This document shows, one piece after another, positions 42,874 through 50,746 of a DNA stretch of 64,000 bases. The notes under the pieces were generated by a model, which made no database searches, was not told the origin of the DNA, and saw only the letters and a program-made list of their open reading frames with translations. Position numbers and translations under genes: made by a program. Origin of the DNA: an uncultured Lachnospiraceae bacterium (GTDB taxonomy: Bacteria > Bacillota > Clostridia > Lachnospirales > Lachnospiraceae); assembly GCA_910588845.1 (NCBI GenBank), contig CAJURU010000004.1, positions 62,001 to 126,000 of the forward strand, in the 5' to 3' direction. Numbering within the stretch: position 1 is the stretch's first letter; each line of letters opens with the position of its first letter.

Positions 42874-43185
42874 GGGAAGAGGATATTTCATACAACAGAC
42901 AGGAAGTTTCATATAATAGAACTTGGTCTCTGTTGTGCTATATTTGGTGAGATATGTTTGAGAGCGTGAAAATTATCATGGATGATAAGCGAAATACAAG
43001 GATGTAGACGGCGAAACGTATAGCACAGTTTATAAAAAGTTCATGGTAAGGGAATAATAATTCTGCCATGAACTTTTTTTATCTTTATAGAAAATACCCT
43101 GTCACGTTAAAGTGTGAAAATATATTTCCTATCGAATAAAAATAATATGTCAAATCGTATAAGCTTAGAATTGGGAAGGTAATGT
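42874..43185 (+). other. Intergenic 312 bases with repeats and a terminator
   Basis: Contains an imperfect 14-base direct repeat 21 bases apart (42886-42899 and 42907-42920, TTTCATAnAAnAGA), the second copy including TATAAT at 42912-42917. A 9-base inverted repeat (TGTGCTATA at 42934-42942, TATAGCACA at 43019-43027) lies before the terminator at 43034-43080. A short open stretch ending VYKKFMVRE before 43053 may be a gene remnant. A short structured transcript from about 42924 to 43080 is possible but unproven. Confidence 0.4.
43034..43080 (+). terminator. Rho-independent terminator (probably bidirectional)
   Basis: A 13-base stem, AAAAAGTTCATGG pairing with CCATGAACTTTTT, is separated by 19 bases that can themselves pair weakly. 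It is followed by seven T, and preceded by A on the other strand. It would end the Pse operon transcript. Confidence 0.85.
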
Positions 43186-44010
43186 ATGGAGAGTTACGAG
43201 ATATCGAAAGAAGAATTGAGGCAGTTGCAGCGCATTCAACTGGAATTATTGCAGGAGGTTAAGCGCATTTGTAAGAAATGTGGGATCAGATATAATATTG
43301 TTGCCGGTACGCTCTTAGGGGCTGTACGCCATCAAGGTTACATACCCTGGGACGACGATGCGGATGTGGCGCTGCTGCGGCCGGAGTACGAGAAGTTCCG
43401 GAGGGCTTGTAAGACAGAACTTAACCATGAGAAGTTTTACTTTCAGGATCACCGGGCGACCAAAGGATACCGCTGGGGATATGGCAAGCTGCGCCGTAAG
43501 GGAACGGTGTTCCTGCGGCAGAATCAGGAGCATATGCCATACGCTCAGGGAGTGTTTATTGATATTTTTCCTCTGGATGGCGTGCCGGATAATTACCTTC
43601 TGAGGAGCCTTTTTAATTTTGAATGTTTTTGTGTGCGCAAGATGCTGTGGGCGCGCGTCGGCAAGGTAGCGGACAAGAATTTGCTGATGAGGGGCTGGTA
43701 TGGTCTGCTGGACAAAGCGCCGGAGCAGAGAATTTTTGCACATTACCATAAGATGATTCGCCGGAGCAGACGGTTTGGCGGCAGGATGGTGAGGACGCTT
43801 TTATATCCCACAGCAAATAATGAATACGGTTATTATCGCTGTTGGTATGAGAACACGGTTCCTATGGAATTTGAGGGTGTGGAATTTGAGGCTATCCGTG
43901 ATTACGATTCATACTTGAGCTATGAATATGGAGATTATATGGAACTGCCGCCGGAGCATAAGCGCAAGGCTCATCCGGTATCGCAGTTAAAAGTAGACGT
44001 AGGGCAATGA
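43186..44010 (+). CDS. LicD-family phospho/phosphono-transferase
   Basis: 274 residues, SD GGGAAGG. Nucleotidyltransferase-fold LicD core: RYNIVAGTLLGAVRHQGYIPWDDDADVALLR with the metal-binding acidic triplet, then FIDIFPLDGVPD and EYGDYMELPPEHKRKAHP. LicD enzymes transfer phosphocholine from CDP-choline to glycans; relatives transfer other CDP/CMP-linked groups. Given the CMP-AEP-type module at 17192-21407, transfer of 2-aminoethylphosphonate onto the glycan is a reasonable hypothesis. Confidence 0.87.
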   Translation: MESYEISKEELRQLQRIQLELLQEVKRICKKCGIRYNIVAGTLLGAVRHQGYIPWDDDADVALLRPEYEKFRRACKTELNHEKFYFQDHRATKGYRWGYGKLRRKGTVFLRQNQEHMPYAQGVFIDIFPLDGVPDNYLLRSLFNFECFCVRKMLWARVGKVADKNLLMRGWYGLLDKAPEQRIFAHYHKMIRRSRRFGGRMVRTLLYPTANNEYGYYRCWYENTVPMEFEGVEFEAIRDYDSYLSYEYGDYMELPPEHKRKAHPVSQLKVDVGQ

Positions 44011-44028
44011 CGCGCAGAGGATAAGATT

Positions 44029-45363
44029 ATGAAAAAAGTGATAACATACGGCTCATTCGATTTGTTTCATGAGGGACATTACCAATTGCTCAAGCGGGCG
44101 CGTGAATTGGGGGACTACCTGATTGTCGGGGTCACGACGGAACATTACGACGAATACCGTGGGAAATTAAATGTTATGGATTCGCTGATGGAGCGCATTG
44201 ATAATGTTAAGAAGACCGGGTTTGCAGATGAAATTATTATCGAAGACCATATCGGACAGAAGCTGGAAGACGTTCAGAAATATCAGGTAGATGTGTTTAC
44301 AGTCGGCTCTGACTGGACGGGGACTTTTGATTGGCTCAAAGATTACTGTGAGGTAGTCTATTTAGAGCGGACGAAAAATGTTTCAAGTACCATGCTGCGC
44401 GCCAAGAAATACAAGATTCTCAACCTTGGCGTAATTGGAACCGGCAGAATTGCCAGACGTTTTTATCCAGAGACAAAATATGTCAGCGGCATCAATGTCA
44501 AGGGCGTATATAATCCGCATTTGCAAAGCGCTTCGGATTACAAAGAAACGTTCGGCCTTGAGTTTGGCACCGACCGCATAGAAGAATTCTGGGAACAGAT
44601 TGACGCTGTTTATATTGCATCACCGCATGAGACGCATGTTCCTTATATGGAGCAGGCATTACGAAGGGGCAAGCATGTATTGTGTGAGAAACCGATGGCT
44701 TTGTCGGAGCAGGAAGCGAAAGATTTATATGCACTGGCAGCAAAGAAGGGGTGCGTGCTCATGGAAGCCGTTAAGACGGCATACTGCCCCGGTTTTCAGC
44801 AGCTTTTGGGTATTGCCAGGAGCGGTGTGATTGGCGCCGTCCGCGATGTGGAAGCTGCGTTCACGAAGCTTGAACCTGCGGGCAGCCGGGAATTGACAGA
44901 CCTGGCATTTGGCGGCAGTTTCCTGGAATTGGCAAGTTATCCCTTGTTGGCGATTATCAAATTGCTGGGCACAGATTATGAGGACTTGCGGTTTGAAGCG
45001 ATACGGGGCGAGAACGGGATTGATTTATACGCGAAGGCACATTTCCGCTACAAAAACAGCCTGGCAACGGCAAAAACCGGATTGGGCGTGAAGTCGGAAG
45101 GCGAGCTGTTAATTTCGGGGACAAAAGGTTATATCTACGTGCCCGCGCCCTGGTGGAAGACCCAGGAAATAGAAGTACGCTTCGAGAACCCAGAGCAGAA
45201 TGAGAAGTTTTTCTATAAATTTCTCGGGGAAGGGCTGCGCTATGAGATCAGTGATTTTGTGGCGGCGGTCAACGGCAATGAGAAGAAAGAGCATAAACTG
45301 AGGGCAGAAGAGTCTGTGGCGATGGCAAGAGTGATGGAAACCTGGAGGGGTGCGCAGGGATGA
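44029..45363 (+). CDS. Fusion of TagD-like cytidylyltransferase and Gfo/Idh/MocA oxidoreductase
   Basis: 444 residues. Residues 1-125 are a glycerol-3-phosphate cytidylyltransferase-like domain (YGSFDLFHEGHYQLL with the HxGH site, STTLR-like SSTMLR). From about residue 135 comes a Rossmann NAD(P)-binding domain (LGVIGTGRIARRFYPE, YIASPHETHVPYMEQAL, GKHVLCEKPMAL) and the MocA-type C-terminal sheet. The fusion implies reduction or oxidation of a polyol phosphate and its CDP activation in one protein. Product: CDP-glycerol or a related CDP-polyol, probable donor for the TagF-like enzymes in this window. Confidence 0.85.
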   Translation: MKKVITYGSFDLFHEGHYQLLKRARELGDYLIVGVTTEHYDEYRGKLNVMDSLMERIDNVKKTGFADEIIIEDHIGQKLEDVQKYQVDVFTVGSDWTGTFDWLKDYCEVVYLERTKNVSSTMLRAKKYKILNLGVIGTGRIARRFYPETKYVSGINVKGVYNPHLQSASDYKETFGLEFGTDRIEEFWEQIDAVYIASPHETHVPYMEQALRRGKHVLCEKPMALSEQEAKDLYALAAKKGCVLMEAVKTAYCPGFQQLLGIARSGVIGAVRDVEAAFTKLEPAGSRELTDLAFGGSFLELASYPLLAIIKLLGTDYEDLRFEAIRGENGIDLYAKAHFRYKNSLATAKTGLGVKSEGELLISGTKGYIYVPAPWWKTQEIEVRFENPEQNEKFFYKFLGEGLRYEISDFVAAVNGNEKKEHKLRAEESVAMARVMETWRGAQG

Positions 45364-45367
45364 ACTG

Positions 45368-45397
45368 TTGACAGAGATATATATCCTGGTATATATT
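45368..45397 (+). promoter_or_regulatory. Probable vapBC promoter/operator
   Basis: TTGACA at 45368-45373 and TATATT at 45392-45397, spacer 18. The spacer and -10 lie in an AT-rich inverted repeat (ATATATA, TATATAT around TCCTGG), the usual kind of site for autoregulation by VapB-type antitoxins. The region is very AT-rich, so the exact -10 is uncertain. Confidence 0.6.
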
Positions 45398-45442
45398 ATA
45401 AAGATATATAAAATATTTTGTTGCAGAGGGAGGTTGCTAGGC

Positions 45443-45673
45443 ATGACAACAGCAAAGATATTTGAGAATGGAAGAAGCCAGGCAGTAAGATTGCCTAAAG
45501 AATATCGTTTTTCCGAGGATGAAGTTTTGATAAGCAAAGTTGGAGAAATTGTAATGCTTATACCTAAGTCTTTGAAATGGGATGGTTTTTTTAGCGGAAT
45601 TAATATGTTTTCCGATGATTTTATGGCAAAGGGGCGGCAGCAGCAGGAAGAACAGGCGCGTGAACAGCTATGA
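45443..45673 (+). CDS. vapB: VapB-type antitoxin (AbrB/SpoVT swapped-hairpin)
   Basis: 76 residues from ATG 45443, with GGGAGG upstream. N-terminal DNA-binding motif TAKIFENGRSQAVRLPKEYRF is the hallmark of VapB/AbrB-type antitoxins. The C-terminal part (DGFFSGINMFSDDFM) would contact the toxin. It overlaps vapC by ATGA. Confidence 0.92.
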   Translation: MTTAKIFENGRSQAVRLPKEYRFSEDEVLISKVGEIVMLIPKSLKWDGFFSGINMFSDDFMAKGRQQQEEQAREQL

Positions 45674-46068
45674 AATATATGCTGGACACAAACATATGTA
45701 TCTTTATTATTAAGCAAAAGCCGGAAAATGTATTGAAACGTTTTTTACAATTAGAGCCTGGGGATATCTGCATTTCTTCTATCACTTATGCGGAACTGGT
45801 TCATGGAGTGGAAAAGAGCCAGGCGAGAGGAAAAAACAGGCTTGCCCTGACGATATTTTTGTCAGAAATTCAAATTATGCCCTTTGATGATTTAGCGGCG
45901 CAGGTCTATGGCAAGGTTAAAACGGATTTACAGAAAAAAGGGACAGTGATTGGTCCGTTTGATACTTTGATAGCCGCCCATGCAAAATCTTTGCATTTGG
46001 TGTTAATTACAAATAATACAAGAGAATTTGCCAGGGTAGAGGGATTGGAATTGGAAGATTGGGTATAG
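45670..46068 (+). CDS. vapC: VapC toxin, PIN-domain ribonuclease
   Basis: 132 residues. The PIN acidic residues are visible: MLDTNICIF (Asp near 5), TYAELVHGVEKS (Glu near 41), GPFDTLIAAHA (Asp near 97), and TNNTREFARV near the end. VapC toxins cleave tRNA or rRNA when free of VapB. Embedded between glycan genes, it would stabilise this region against loss. Confidence 0.92.
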   Translation: MKYMLDTNICIFIIKQKPENVLKRFLQLEPGDICISSITYAELVHGVEKSQARGKNRLALTIFLSEIQIMPFDDLAAQVYGKVKTDLQKKGTVIGPFDTLIAAHAKSLHLVLITNNTREFARVEGLELEDWV

Positions 46069-46113
46069 GGAATATGCGCATGGCAGAAGAATTAATGCCA
46101 AAGGAGGCGTATC

Positions 46114-47736
46114 ATGAATTGTCAACGAAAAGAAGAGATACCAATCAGCGTCATTATACCCGTGTATAATGTCGCTGATTGGCTTGATGTATGTATAGAG
46201 TCGGTGGTAAAGCAGACGTTTGCGGAGTTTGAAGTCATTTTAGTGGACGACGGCTCAGACGACGGCTCGCAGGACAAGTGCCGCCAGTGGGCGCAGAATG
46301 ACAGCCGTATCAAAGTAATCGCCAAGAAAAATGAGGGACCGTCCAAGGCGAGGAATCGGGGACTTTCGGAGGCAAAAGGCAAATATGTAGTCTTTGTAGA
46401 TGCGGACGACTGGTTAGACGCGCGTTATCTCGAGCTTATGTACCGCAGGGCAGTGGAGACGGAGGCAGATATCGTGGAGTGCGACGTGTTCCGGGTCAAC
46501 AATGAGACGGGCAAAAGGAATGTCCGCGTTTCCTCCGGGGTCATGGGCGTGGACGATACGTTAGAAGCGCATATGAAATATGGGTATACAGCTATCTGGA
46601 AATGCATGTTTAACAAAGAGCTCTTTACCAAGCATAATGTCATATTTCCAGACTGCCACAGCGAAGCGAGGGCGGTATACGCCTTGTTGCTGGCGTTAAG
46701 CGGCCGGATAGAAAATGTGCATGAGCCCTTATATTATTACCGCACGTTCCGGCGGGGGTCGCTGACTTCAAAACCGCGTTCCGGCGGTGAAGACCGGAGT
46801 ATGACGGGCGTCCAGGCGTTTGAACATCTGTTGGCAGGTTTTCGGCAGTGCGGGCTTTATGCAAAGTATGAGAAATTGTTACAGGAGATTGTTACATATA
46901 AAATGTCGGATTTGCTGGCGGCGTTTTTTCCGCGGAGGAAAGCGGAGGATTATCGGCGGCTTGCCGGGAATTATGAGTTGTTTCTTGCACAGAGGTTTCC
47001 GGCCGCGCCGAAATACCGCTACCTGACCTGGGGCGGTTACAATTTAAACCGTATTTTGTGTAATATGAATTTACTGCACGACCCATACTGCCGTTTCAAT
47101 TTTTCCAGCATAATCAGCCTCATGCATCCAGTACAGGAGGAAATGATATGCCATCATAAGAACCGCTATCGGGAAATTATGCTGAACCGGGAAATCAGCG
47201 GTATGTTTTGGCAGGTGTTAGAGGAGATGGCGCCGGATTTCCTGTTTGTAGATTTTCTGGAAGAACGTTTTGACATTGTGGCCTGTAACGGCGGCTATCT
47301 CACAAAAAGCGACGCCTTTGACGGTGCGGATTGTCCCATAGAAGGAGGAAGAACCATTGCCCGGGGCACAAAAGAATGTGAATCGCTGTGGCGGGAAAGC
47401 TGCCTTGCTTTTATCCGGCAGATAGAGGCGCGCTGTCCGTCTGTGCGCCTGGTACTGGTGGAGAATTACCTCAGCGAACAGAAGGGCGATATCCATGGGC
47501 AGGAACCGTTTGAAAATCTTGAGGAGATTAGGAGCGCAAACAAGCTGCTGAAAAGTTATTACAGTTTCTTTAGAGAGAATTGCCAGGATTTGCTGGTGGT
47601 GGAAGCATGGAAGAGCGAGTATTATTTTACAGACGAGAAATATGAGCACGGCGCGATACCGTCTCATCTCAATGAGATAGCCAACCGGGAGATTGCCGGG
47701 ATGGCGGAAAGGGAAATTGGCATATGGAAAGCATGA
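46114..47736 (+). CDS. GT2 glycosyltransferase with DUF6270-like C-terminal domain
   Basis: 540 residues, AAAGGAGG upstream. GT2 domain: ISVIIPVYNVADWLDVCIESV, VDDGSDDGSQD, KARNRGLSEAKG, and DXD in FVDADDWLDARY. From about residue 370 a second domain starts with DFLFVDFLEERFDIV and contains EYYFTDEKYEHGAIPSHLNEI. It resembles the DUF6270 domains seen in other glycan genes and recurs at the end of the protein at 50747-53479. Two activities on one chain are likely, the second unknown. Confidence 0.82.
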   Translation: MNCQRKEEIPISVIIPVYNVADWLDVCIESVVKQTFAEFEVILVDDGSDDGSQDKCRQWAQNDSRIKVIAKKNEGPSKARNRGLSEAKGKYVVFVDADDWLDARYLELMYRRAVETEADIVECDVFRVNNETGKRNVRVSSGVMGVDDTLEAHMKYGYTAIWKCMFNKELFTKHNVIFPDCHSEARAVYALLLALSGRIENVHEPLYYYRTFRRGSLTSKPRSGGEDRSMTGVQAFEHLLAGFRQCGLYAKYEKLLQEIVTYKMSDLLAAFFPRRKAEDYRRLAGNYELFLAQRFPAAPKYRYLTWGGYNLNRILCNMNLLHDPYCRFNFSSIISLMHPVQEEMICHHKNRYREIMLNREISGMFWQVLEEMAPDFLFVDFLEERFDIVACNGGYLTKSDAFDGADCPIEGGRTIARGTKECESLWRESCLAFIRQIEARCPSVRLVLVENYLSEQKGDIHGQEPFENLEEIRSANKLLKSYYSFFRENCQDLLVVEAWKSEYYFTDEKYEHGAIPSHLNEIANREIAGMAEREIGIWKA

Positions 47737-49517
47737 AGCAGGAATTGGAAAGGCGTTACCATAACTTGTTTGCGGATTACGGGCTTTCGACCCCTATGGA
47801 TACCGGGGATATCATCCCTATCATCCGCAGGTCGCTGCGCGCATTCCTCAAGGACGCCAAACGGCCGGCGATCTACTGTAACGGCGGGCACACAAAAATG
47901 TTGATGGCAAGCTTCATGTATGAGCTTAGGAATGTCAAACATATTGTGGATAATTACGCGCCCTGCGAGGAGGAGGGAGGATTTGCGCTGATCCGGGATG
48001 ACGCGATAGAGGAACAGGGGATTGACGCTATTGTGCTGTCCTCCTACAAGTTTCGCAAGGATCTCAAAGAACGCCTTGAGAAGAACCATCCTCAGATTCC
48101 CGTGCTGGATATATACGATGAGTTTGCCAAAGAGGGCATTCTGGTGGAGACGGACTATTATTATTTCAGTCATCCGTACCAGCATTATAAGAGAATCAAT
48201 GATTTACAGCGGCAGATTCGGGAGGGCGGCGCTGGTACGCGCAAAAAACTGTACATTGACCTTGTGTCAAGATATCTTCATATCAAGGATTTCCGCACAG
48301 CGATTGTCAAATTGAATGAGTGGGCAGCTTTCGATGGCGTGGGAACAGAGGATATCGCGTTGGCTGAGAGGATGCGCGCAGATGTAGAACGGCTCTATGA
48401 GCTGGAGCGCAAAGCGGCGGCGGCGCTTTCTGGGGATCATGTGCTCATGTTCTGCATGGACGGCCTGCGGCAGCAGGATTTGTCACAAAAAGATATGCCG
48501 AAGCTCAAGAAAATGTTGGATGAGACTTGTTATCAGTTTACGCGGGCGTACTCCTATTCCACCTCCACTTATGAAAGCCTGGTTGCCGTCTATAGCGGGA
48601 ACAACGATTTCAGGACGCGGGATTTTGAGAAGAACCATGTGGAAGTGGAAGACTGTTCTTTTGCCACGCTTGCCTTGCAGCAGGGCAGGCAGATCCATAT
48701 TTATGCAGATAACGCGCGTTTTCTGGAGGGGGAGGGCGTACGCCATAAGGAGCGTTTCTTGACGGTGACGCAGAAATTGTGGCAGTTCATCTTAGACGCC
48801 CTGGAAACGGAACGCGAATTGTTTTATATCCATGAGCTGTATGAGAGCCATTTTACATTTTCTAATCCTTATACGCAAGAGAAGCTCATGTCAGAAGGCA
48901 CGGCGATGCTGTTTGATTTCCTGCCGGCGAAGGGCGGCAGGCTGAGGGCGGATTATGACAGGCAGCACAGGGACGCGATTCATTATCTCGACGACGTCAT
49001 AACGCCGCTGCTTCGTCCCCTGAAATGCAGGATGGCGATTTATGCCGACCATGGCAATCTGGTGCTCGGTTATGACAGCAAATTATCGGACGTAGGGGCG
49101 CTGGAGTACACTTGCTCCGAGGGGTGGACGAGAATTCCGCTGGCTCTGCGCGCACCGGAACTGGGCGTGGGAACGGACGGCAGGCTGATTTCTTTGATGG
49201 AATTAAATACGATGCTGGAAAGACTGCTTACGGCAGAATCTTATGAGGCGAAGGATGTGGGTTATATTAAAATAGGACGCTCACAATTGTATAACCCCAA
49301 TTTCCAGGTCTTATATGAAATGGTCGGCAAGAAAAGGCAGCTTCTTGCCTTTGAGTGTTTCCTGTTCGCGGACGGCAGACGGCTGATTGTCTATGGCGAC
49401 GGCGCAGTGGAATTGTATGGCGCAGCGGGCAATCCCCTGCAAGATGGCAAAGCGCAATTGTGCGCGCAGATAGAGGAAGATATTACCGTATGCGATTCTC
49501 GTTCCCTGCGGCTTTGA
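47724..49517 (+). CDS. Alkaline-phosphatase/sulfatase-superfamily protein with Rossmann-like N-terminus, no membrane segments
   Basis: 597 residues. Residues ~45-150 look Rossmann-like (AIYCNGGHTKMLMASFMYEL, DAIVLSSYKFRKDL). From ~230 the alkaline phosphatase fold appears: HVLMFCMDGLRQQDL (metal Asp), SYSTSTYESLVA (Thr/Ser nucleophile), FYIHELYESH and MAIYADHGNLVLG (Asp-His). Phosphoglycerol and phosphoethanolamine transferases of this superfamily are normally membrane-bound with extracellular domains; this one has none, so it would act in the cytoplasm on the same glycan. It overlaps the previous gene by 13 bases. Confidence 0.75.
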   Translation: MESMKQELERRYHNLFADYGLSTPMDTGDIIPIIRRSLRAFLKDAKRPAIYCNGGHTKMLMASFMYELRNVKHIVDNYAPCEEEGGFALIRDDAIEEQGIDAIVLSSYKFRKDLKERLEKNHPQIPVLDIYDEFAKEGILVETDYYYFSHPYQHYKRINDLQRQIREGGAGTRKKLYIDLVSRYLHIKDFRTAIVKLNEWAAFDGVGTEDIALAERMRADVERLYELERKAAAALSGDHVLMFCMDGLRQQDLSQKDMPKLKKMLDETCYQFTRAYSYSTSTYESLVAVYSGNNDFRTRDFEKNHVEVEDCSFATLALQQGRQIHIYADNARFLEGEGVRHKERFLTVTQKLWQFILDALETERELFYIHELYESHFTFSNPYTQEKLMSEGTAMLFDFLPAKGGRLRADYDRQHRDAIHYLDDVITPLLRPLKCRMAIYADHGNLVLGYDSKLSDVGALEYTCSEGWTRIPLALRAPELGVGTDGRLISLMELNTMLERLLTAESYEAKDVGYIKIGRSQLYNPNFQVLYEMVGKKRQLLAFECFLFADGRRLIVYGDGAVELYGAAGNPLQDGKAQLCAQIEEDITVCDSRSLRL

Positions 49518-49550
49518 ATTAGCAGTATAATAGATAAGGAGAGAGCGGCG

Positions 49551-50651
49551 ATGAAGAAGATATTTTTTATAATCAACTGCTATACGAAAGGCGGGGGAGC
49601 GGAATCGCTGCTCACCCAGATTGTGAACCATCTGAATCCTGAGAAATATGAGATCGGCATTATGGAAATCATTCATGATACGGTTAAGACAGAGCCCGTC
49701 AATCCGAATATCAGGATGTACCCTTACTATGTGAAAGCGGACGACAGCGGGCGCAAGGCCAAGATGTACTATGTCTACCATGAGTGGGATAAGGTGATTG
49801 CAGAGTATATCCCCATGGACTATGACTTGTATGTGTCGTTTAACTATCTCAAGCCGACCTTCCTACTGCCGCCGGGGAAAAAGAATATCGCCTGGATTCA
49901 CAGTGATGTGTATCTCTTGGGCAAGCCGGACAAGGTAGAGGAACGCGCGTTGCAGGAGGAAGCCTTCTGCAAGGCGGAGCGGATTATATCCATCAGCGAC
50001 CTCACGACGCAGTCCTTGATTGACTTATTTCCCAGGCATAAGGATAAGCTGAGGGTCATTTATAACGGATTGGACACGGAAAGCGTCAGGGCGAAATCAA
50101 TGGAACCGACAGAGGTTAAGCTCTGCCATCCGGCAATTTTGTCGGTAGGCCGTTTGGACGCCAGGAAAAATCCGCTGCGGATGCTTGATATTTTTGAGAA
50201 AGTTCATGGCAGGGAGGCAGGCGCCCATCTCTATTATCTCGGTTATGGGGAACTGCAAGAGGCCGTTTTGCAAGCGGCGCAAGAGAAGGGCGTCAGCGAG
50301 TATGTGCATTTGCTCGGTTATTACGATAATCCCTTCCCGATTCTGGCACAGTGCGATGTAAACTGTATGTTTTCCCATTATGAGGGATTCCCCATGGCGC
50401 TTCTTGAGGGGGTTGCGTTAGACAAGCCGTTTGTATCTTCCGTTGTCGGCGGCTCAAAAGAGCTGGCGAACGGTGGGCGGTGCGGCAGGACCGTGGAGAC
50501 GGATGAAGAGGCGGCAGAGGCTATTCTTACAGCGTTGCACGCCGACCGGCGGCAGATGGCAAAGGAGTGCCGGGAATCCATCAAGCGTTTTGAATTGCCG
50601 GAATATATGCGTCAGATAGAAGAATTGTTTGATGAAGTACTAGAAGGTTGA
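49551..50651 (+). CDS. GT4 glycosyltransferase
   Basis: 366 residues, AAGGAGAG upstream. N-terminus FFIINCYTKGGGAESLLTQIV with the glycine-rich acceptor loop; C-terminal GT4 signature ILSVGRLDARKNPLRML, SHYEGFPMALLEGVALDKPFV (E-x7-E), GGRCGRTVETDEEA. Retaining transferase with nucleotide-sugar donor. 89 noncoding bases follow with no clear promoter. Confidence 0.9.
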   Translation: MKKIFFIINCYTKGGGAESLLTQIVNHLNPEKYEIGIMEIIHDTVKTEPVNPNIRMYPYYVKADDSGRKAKMYYVYHEWDKVIAEYIPMDYDLYVSFNYLKPTFLLPPGKKNIAWIHSDVYLLGKPDKVEERALQEEAFCKAERIISISDLTTQSLIDLFPRHKDKLRVIYNGLDTESVRAKSMEPTEVKLCHPAILSVGRLDARKNPLRMLDIFEKVHGREAGAHLYYLGYGELQEAVLQAAQEKGVSEYVHLLGYYDNPFPILAQCDVNCMFSHYEGFPMALLEGVALDKPFVSSVVGGSKELANGGRCGRTVETDEEAAEAILTALHADRRQMAKECRESIKRFELPEYMRQIEELFDEVLEG

Positions 50652-50746
50652 CAGGTGATTTGAGCAGTAAAACGGTAAGTACAGGAAGAATTATGATTGT
50701 AGAAACAGTTGCGGTTATCTGATGAAGAGCGGAAAGGGGGATGCGG

